From the NCBI RefSeq assembly GCF_014651055.1, contig NZ_BMWD01000016.1, positions 127,275-191,274 on the forward strand: a DNA stretch of 64,000 nucleotides, given 5' to 3'. Below the pieces are notes generated by a model. That model worked only from the letters and a program-made list of their open reading frames with translations, had not been told where the DNA came from and did not search any database. Positions 60,271-64,000 of this stretch are shown piece after piece (positions within the stretch are counted from its first letter, which is position 1; each line of letters begins with the position of its first letter). Source of the DNA: Streptomyces fructofermentans (GTDB lineage Bacteria; Actinomycetota; Actinomycetes; Streptomycetales; Streptomycetaceae). A program made the position numbers and the translations under genes.

Positions 60271-60350
60271 GGTGCCGTCCCAGATCGCCGATCTTGCGTG
60301 GCCCGCACCTGGGCCGCGGGGTCGATTCTCCGAGTTGGAGGAGCACTGGG

Positions 60351-61097
60351 ATGAGCAGGACAGATCGTACGGACGAGGGCCACGGACGGCTCGGCAGCGT
60401 GCTGTCGGGACTGGCCGTGGCCCTCGGCTGTGTCCTCTTCCTCGGCGGATTCGCCTGGGGCGCGGTCGTCTACCAGCCCTACACCGTGCCCACCGACTCG
60501 ATGTCGCCGACCATCGCGGGCGGCGACCGGGTGCTCGCCGAGCGCATCGACGGCTCCGAGGTCGAACGCGGTGACGTGGTCGTCTTCAAGCAGGCCAGCT
60601 GGGGCAACCTCCCCATGGTCAAGCGCGTCGTCGCGGTCGGCGGCGACACCGTCGCCTGCTGCACCGACGGAAAGCTGACCGTCAACGGCAAGAAGATCGA
60701 CGAGCCGTATCTGCCCGAGGGCAGCGAGGCCGAGTCGGGCAGCATCCCCTCGGTGAAGGTCCCCGAGGGCCGGCTCTTCCTGCTGGGCGACGAGCGCAGC
60801 GGCTCCCTCGACTCCACCGCTCACCTCACGGAGGCCGGCAGCGGCACCGTGCCGCGCGGCTCCGTCAGCGCCCGGGTCGACGCGGTGGCCTGGCCCATGA
60901 ACGGCATGCTGGCCCGCCCCACCGGCTTCGAGGAGCTCGGCGGCATCTCCGAGCCCGGTCCCCTGCGCCTGGTCCTCACGGCCGTCGTGGCGGGAGCGGT
61001 ACTCGTCCTCGGCGGGGCCGCGTACGGGCCGATCGCCCAGCGCGCGGGACGGCGGCGGGGCCGCACCGCGGCGAAGGAGCAGGCCCTTGCCGGCTGA
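60351..61097 (+). CDS. sipZ: Type I signal peptidase SipZ-like
   Basis: 248 residues. N-terminal transmembrane helix ~15-40, catalytic VPTDSMSP (Ser50), Lys91 in PMVKRVVAVGGDT, GDERSGSLDSTAH in place of the usual GDHR, and a C-terminal transmembrane helix (LTAVVAGAVLVLGGAAY). ATG 60351 follows TTGGAGGAGCACTGGG, the best ribosome-binding site of the cluster. Overlaps the NUDIX gene by 11 bp. Confidence 0.92.
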   Translation: MSRTDRTDEGHGRLGSVLSGLAVALGCVLFLGGFAWGAVVYQPYTVPTDSMSPTIAGGDRVLAERIDGSEVERGDVVVFKQASWGNLPMVKRVVAVGGDTVACCTDGKLTVNGKKIDEPYLPEGSEAESGSIPSVKVPEGRLFLLGDERSGSLDSTAHLTEAGSGTVPRGSVSARVDAVAWPMNGMLARPTGFEELGGISEPGPLRLVLTAVVAGAVLVLGGAAYGPIAQRAGRRRGRTAAKEQALAG

Positions 61098-61821
61098 GGC
61101 GGGCGGCGTACGGGCCGAAGGCTCGGGCGGTCCGTCGGGTGCGGAGCCGCGCGGTTCGGGCGGGTCGTCGGGCGCGGACGCGCGAGGTGGCACGGGGCCG
61201 TCGGGCGCGGACGCTGGCGCTGGCACCCAGGGTGGCGCTGCGTCGTCGGGCCCGGACGCCCGGGGCGGAGCCGGGCTGTCGGGTGCGGGTGCCCGGGGTG
61301 GCGCAGAGCCGTCGGGCGCGGGTGTCGTCGGCGGGCTCGGCGAGCTGCGGAGGGTCGCACGGGTCGTGCTGCTCGATCCGCGGGACCGCATCCTCCTGCT
61401 GCACGGCCACGAGCCGGAGGACGCCTCGGACGACTGGTGGTTCACCCCGGGCGGCGGCGTGGAGGGCGACGAGACGCGCGAGGAGGCCGCACTGCGGGAA
61501 CTCGCGGAGGAGACCGGCATCACCGAGGTCGACCTGGGCCCGGTGCTGTGGCGGCGGACCTGTTCGTTCCCCTTCGCCGGACGCCGCTGGGACCAGGACG
61601 AGTGGTACTACCTGGCCCGTACGACGCAGACCGCCATCGAGGCGCGCGGGTTGACCGAGCTGGAACGGCGCAGTGTCGCCGGAGCGCGCTGGTGGACGTG
61701 CCAGGAACTCAACCAGGCACATGAGACGGTGTATCCGACCAAACTCGCCGAGTTGCTGCGCAGGCTGCTCGACGAAGGGCCCCCGGCCGGGCCCGAGACT
61801 CTCGACACGGAAATCGTCTAG
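61087..61821 (+). CDS. NUDIX hydrolase with repetitive N-terminal linker
   Basis: 244 residues from TTG 61087, which has GAAGGAG upstream and lies within sipZ. The first ~80 residues are an 11-residue Gly/Ser/Ala repeat (GSGGPSGAEPR, GSGGSSGADAR, GGAGLSGAGAR and variants). The rest is a NUDIX domain with box GGVEGDETREEAALRELAEE followed by TGI, preceded by ARVVLLDPRDRILLLHGHE. The box residues for metal binding and catalysis are intact. The substrate (nucleoside diphosphate derivative) is unknown. The linker could be partly non-translated if an internal GTG is used. Confidence 0.88.
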   Translation: MPAEAGGVRAEGSGGPSGAEPRGSGGSSGADARGGTGPSGADAGAGTQGGAASSGPDARGGAGLSGAGARGGAEPSGAGVVGGLGELRRVARVVLLDPRDRILLLHGHEPEDASDDWWFTPGGGVEGDETREEAALRELAEETGITEVDLGPVLWRRTCSFPFAGRRWDQDEWYYLARTTQTAIEARGLTELERRSVAGARWWTCQELNQAHETVYPTKLAELLRRLLDEGPPAGPETLDTEIV

Positions 61822-61876
61822 GGGTTCGCGGGGCTGGCGCACAATAGGGGGACGCACGGCTGAAGGGGAACATGCC

Positions 61877-62185
61877 ATGAGCGCCGAGGACCTCGAGAAG
61901 TACGAGACCGAGATGGAGCTGAAGCTCTACCGGGAGTACCGCGATGTCGTCGGTCTGTTCAAATATGTGATCGAGACCGAACGGCGCTTCTACCTCACCA
62001 ACGACTACGAGATGCAGGTCCACTCCGTCCAGGGTGAGGTGTTTTTCGAGGTGTCCATGGCGGATGCCTGGGTGTGGGACATGTACCGGCCCGCCCGGTT
62101 CGTGAAGCAGGTGCGGGTGCTCACGTTCAAGGACGTGAACATCGAGGAGCTGAACAAGAGCGACCTCGAACTCCCGAGCAGCTGA
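61877..62185 (+). CDS. DUF2469 family protein
   Basis: A 102-residue conserved actinobacterial protein: MSAEDLEKYETEMELKLYRE, YVIETERRFYLTNDYEMQVH and DAWVWDMYRPARFVKQVRVL. Conserved across Streptomyces and mycobacteria next to yraN and signal peptidase/RNase HII genes. No catalytic motif is recognised. ATG 61877 follows GAAGGGGAACATGCC; a CACAAT -10 candidate is at 61840-61845. Confidence 0.93.
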   Translation: MSAEDLEKYETEMELKLYREYRDVVGLFKYVIETERRFYLTNDYEMQVHSVQGEVFFEVSMADAWVWDMYRPARFVKQVRVLTFKDVNIEELNKSDLELPSS

Positions 62186-62220
62186 GAGGCCGCGGAGGGC
62201 CGCTCGTACGGGTGACTGAG

Positions 62221-62229
62221 TTGTCCACA
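62221..62229. promoter_or_regulatory. Consensus DnaA box
   Basis: TTGTCCACA, the Streptomyces DnaA-box consensus, lies within the small palindrome GTTGTCCACAAC, 75 bp upstream of yraN. A single box, not an origin. Confidence 0.5.
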
Positions 62230-62303
62230 ACCGAGCGGCCGTCCACCAAGATCCACTAAGGGTCCGTGGCGGGCTCAGTGTTGGTGCCGGAGGTGGTGCC
62301 GAC

Positions 62304-62675
62304 ATGAGTACGTCCCAAGCACGCCGTGCACTCGGCAGGTACGGCGAGGAGCTGGCAGCGCGCCGGCTGACCGAGTCCGGAATGACGGTCCTGCGGCGCA
62401 ACTGGCGCTCGGGCAGGGCCGGAGAGATCGACATCGTGGCCCGCGACGGGGACGCGCTGGTCGTCTGCGAGGTCAAGACCCGCAGGTCGTCGGCGTTCGA
62501 GCATCCGATGGCCGCGGTCACACCCGTCAAGGCGGCCCGGCTGCGCGGCCTCGCCGAGCGCTGGCTCCAGGAGCACGGAGGAGCCCCACCGGGCGGTGTC
62601 CGCATCGATGTCGTGGGTGTACTGGTGCCCGCCCGCGGCGCCCCCGTCGTCGAGCACGTGAGGGGGGCGGCCTGA
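62304..62675 (+). CDS. yraN: YraN/UPF0102 endonuclease-like protein
   Basis: A 123-residue protein with the Holliday-resolvase/nuclease-like fold of UPF0102: GRYGEELAARRLTESG, then GEIDIVARDGDALVVCEVKT holding the acidic residues and EVK triad. It overlaps comM by one base (TGATG). The role is unknown; pairing with comM suggests DNA processing. Confidence 0.93.
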   Translation: MSTSQARRALGRYGEELAARRLTESGMTVLRRNWRSGRAGEIDIVARDGDALVVCEVKTRRSSAFEHPMAAVTPVKAARLRGLAERWLQEHGGAPPGGVRIDVVGVLVPARGAPVVEHVRGAA

Positions 62676-63958
62676 TGGGGTTCGCGCGCACGTGCTCGGT
62701 GGCCCTCGTCGGGGTGGAGGGCGTGGTCGTGGAGGTCCAGGCCGACCTGGAGCCCGGCGTCGCGGCGTTCACGCTGGTCGGGCTGCCCGACAAGAGCCTC
62801 ACGGAGAGCAGGGACCGGGTCAGGGCGGCCGTGGTCAACTCCGGGGGCGAGTGGCCCCAGAAGAAGCTGACGGTGGGGCTCAGCCCGGCCTCGGTGCCCA
62901 AGGGCGGCAGCGGCTTCGACCTGGCGGTCGCCTGCGCGGTGCTCGGGGCCTCGGAGCGCATCGATCCCCGCGTCCTCTGCGACATCGTGATGATCGGCGA
63001 ACTCGGCCTGGACGGGCGGGTGCGGCCCGTGCGCGGTGTCCTGCCCGCCGTGCTGGCCGCCGCGGACGCGGGCTACGAGCAGGTGGTCGTCCCTGAGTGC
63101 GCGGCGGCCGAGGCCTCCCTGGTGCCCGGGATCTCGGTGCTCGGGGTCCGCAGCCTCAGGCAGCTCATCGCCGTGCTCGCCGACGAACCGGTGCCCGAGG
63201 AGGATCCCGACCAGCACGGCAGGCCGGATCCGCTGCTGGCCGGCCTGCGCATGCCCGGCACGGGAGCCTCCACGGGGATGCACGGCATGGGCGCCACTCC
63301 CTACGAGCAGGGACATGACCTCGCCGACGTCGTCGGCCAGCTCTCCGCCAGGGCCGGGGTGGAGGTCGCGGCGGCCGGCGGTCACCACCTGTTCTTGCAG
63401 GGGCCGCCTGGGGCCGGCAAGACCATGCTCGCCGAGCGGCTGCCCGCGATCCTGCCGCGGCTCAGCCGGGGCGAGTCCCTCGAAGTGACGGCCGTCCACT
63501 CCGTCGCGGGACTGCTGCCACCGGGCAAGCCCCTCGTCGACGTGGCGCCCTACTGCGCCCCGCACCACTCGGCGACCATGCAGGCACTCGTCGGTGGCGG
63601 ACAGGGGGTCGCCCGCCCGGGCGCGGTGTCGCTCGCCCACCGAGGGGTGCTGTTCCTCGACGAGACGCCCGAGTTCGGCAGCCGGGTCCTTGACGCGCTG
63701 CGCCAGCCCCTGGAGTCCGGGCACGTGGTCATCGCGAGGAGCGCGGGGGTGGTGCGGTTCCCCGCGCGGTTCCTGATGGTCCTGGCCGCGAACCCCTGCC
63801 CCTGCGGCCGCTTCTCGGAGCGCGGCTCGGCCTGCGAATGCCCGCCCTCTGCCATCCGCCGCTACCAGGCGCGGCTCTCCGGGCCCCTGCTCGACCGGGT
63901 CGACCTGCGGGTCGAGGTGGATCAGGTGACCCGCTCCCAACTGACAGTGAGGATGTGA
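62675..63958 (+). CDS. comM: ComM/YifB-type AAA+ (Mg-chelatase-like) ATPase, C-terminally truncated
   Basis: 427 residues. The N-terminal Lon-like domain (VEVQADLEPGVAAFTLVGLP, LSPASVPKGGSGFDLAVA), then the AAA+ module with Walker A LQGPPGAGKTMLAERL near 243, Walker B GVLFLDETPEF near 325, ANPCPCG, and the arginine-finger region LLDRVDLRVEV near 406. Family members normally continue ~90-110 residues further; here the frame ends at SQLTVRM then TGA, with none of the usual C-terminal conserved sequence in any frame downstream. ComM promotes branch migration in natural transformation in other bacteria. This is either a truncated gene or one disrupted by an insertion beyond 63937. Confidence 0.85.
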   Translation: MGFARTCSVALVGVEGVVVEVQADLEPGVAAFTLVGLPDKSLTESRDRVRAAVVNSGGEWPQKKLTVGLSPASVPKGGSGFDLAVACAVLGASERIDPRVLCDIVMIGELGLDGRVRPVRGVLPAVLAAADAGYEQVVVPECAAAEASLVPGISVLGVRSLRQLIAVLADEPVPEEDPDQHGRPDPLLAGLRMPGTGASTGMHGMGATPYEQGHDLADVVGQLSARAGVEVAAAGGHHLFLQGPPGAGKTMLAERLPAILPRLSRGESLEVTAVHSVAGLLPPGKPLVDVAPYCAPHHSATMQALVGGGQGVARPGAVSLAHRGVLFLDETPEFGSRVLDALRQPLESGHVVIARSAGVVRFPARFLMVLAANPCPCGRFSERGSACECPPSAIRRYQARLSGPLLDRVDLRVEVDQVTRSQLTVRM

Positions 63959-64000
63959 TGTGGTGACGCTGCAGGTGGGTCTGACCCTCCAACTGACTGA
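63937..64000. other. Possible insertion junction at the comM break
   Basis: Homology to ComM stops at about 63937. CCAACTGAC occurs at 63937-63945 and again at 63989-63997. The remaining bases do not match the expected comM 3' end. The element responsible would lie mostly outside the window. Confidence 0.35.

Noticed and set aside
62215..62235. A replication origin
   Set aside because: A single DnaA box with no dnaA/dnaN neighbours; oriC in Streptomyces has about twenty boxes.

Overview
The window is a contiguous piece of a Streptomyces chromosome core. The evidence is very high GC, GTG/TTG starts with GGAGG-type ribosome binding sites, many 4-bp ATGA/GTGA gene overlaps, and diagnostic genes: ndgR, hupS with a histone H1-like tail, nsdA, glcP, the amtB-glnK-glnD operon and four tandem type I signal peptidases. 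From memory, the gene order follows the S. coelicolor region from about gltX (SCO5547) to comM (SCO5603). That comparison is recollection, not a computed alignment.

Layout. 1-8 kb: the end of a fumarylacetoacetate hydrolase-family gene, gltX, a HAD hydrolase, a five-gene tRNA-Gln/Glu cluster, the IclR regulator ndgR divergent from leuCD, a small helical protein and hupS. 8-15 kb: cofC (coenzyme F420), a plsC-type acyltransferase, gpsA, ddlA, a lipoprotein, an Lrp-type ligand-binding protein, thiL and thiD. 15-23 kb: rpmB, a DAK2/FakA-like protein, a repeat-filled convergent spacer, and a two-gene operon encoding an Hsp90-family ATPase and a 984-residue TPR protein. 23-34 kb: recG, rsmD, coaD, a coiled-coil protein with a Q/Y-rich tail, the DUF177-rpmF-rnc-mutM group, an HxlR/flavodoxin-like divergent pair, a CAP-domain membrane protein, acylphosphatase and a small coiled-coil gene with a structured leader. 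34-43 kb: smc, glcP, an LLM oxidoreductase, ftsY and a prim-pol-type protein. 43-52 kb: nsdA, amtB-glnK-glnD under a GlnR-type promoter, ffh and a methyltransferase. 52-64 kb: a roughly 1.1-kb gene-free stretch, a SprT-like metallopeptidase, rpsP-khpA-rimM-trmD, rplS, sipW-X-Y-Z, a NUDIX protein, a DUF2469 gene, yraN and a comM homologue that stops early at the edge of the window.

Functionally the window is dominated by growth and translation genes: ribosomal proteins L28, L32, S16 and L19, rRNA/tRNA processing, and the SRP pair Ffh/FtsY with four signal peptidases, giving a protein-export theme. Nitrogen (GlnR/PII) and leucine/glucose uptake control and chromosome organisation (Smc, HupS) also appear. 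No CRISPR array, rRNA operon, prophage or complete insertion sequence was seen.

The least ordinary items are: the Hsp90-like/TPR operon with its flanking 132-bp tandem repeats; the truncated comM; the SprT-like gene beside a gene desert; a promoter-like block shared by rpsP and rplS; the palindromic rpmB leader; and the structured leader at 33.55-33.73 kb. Long high-GC antisense open frames opposite smc, glnD/ffh, recG and the TPR gene were treated as shadows.
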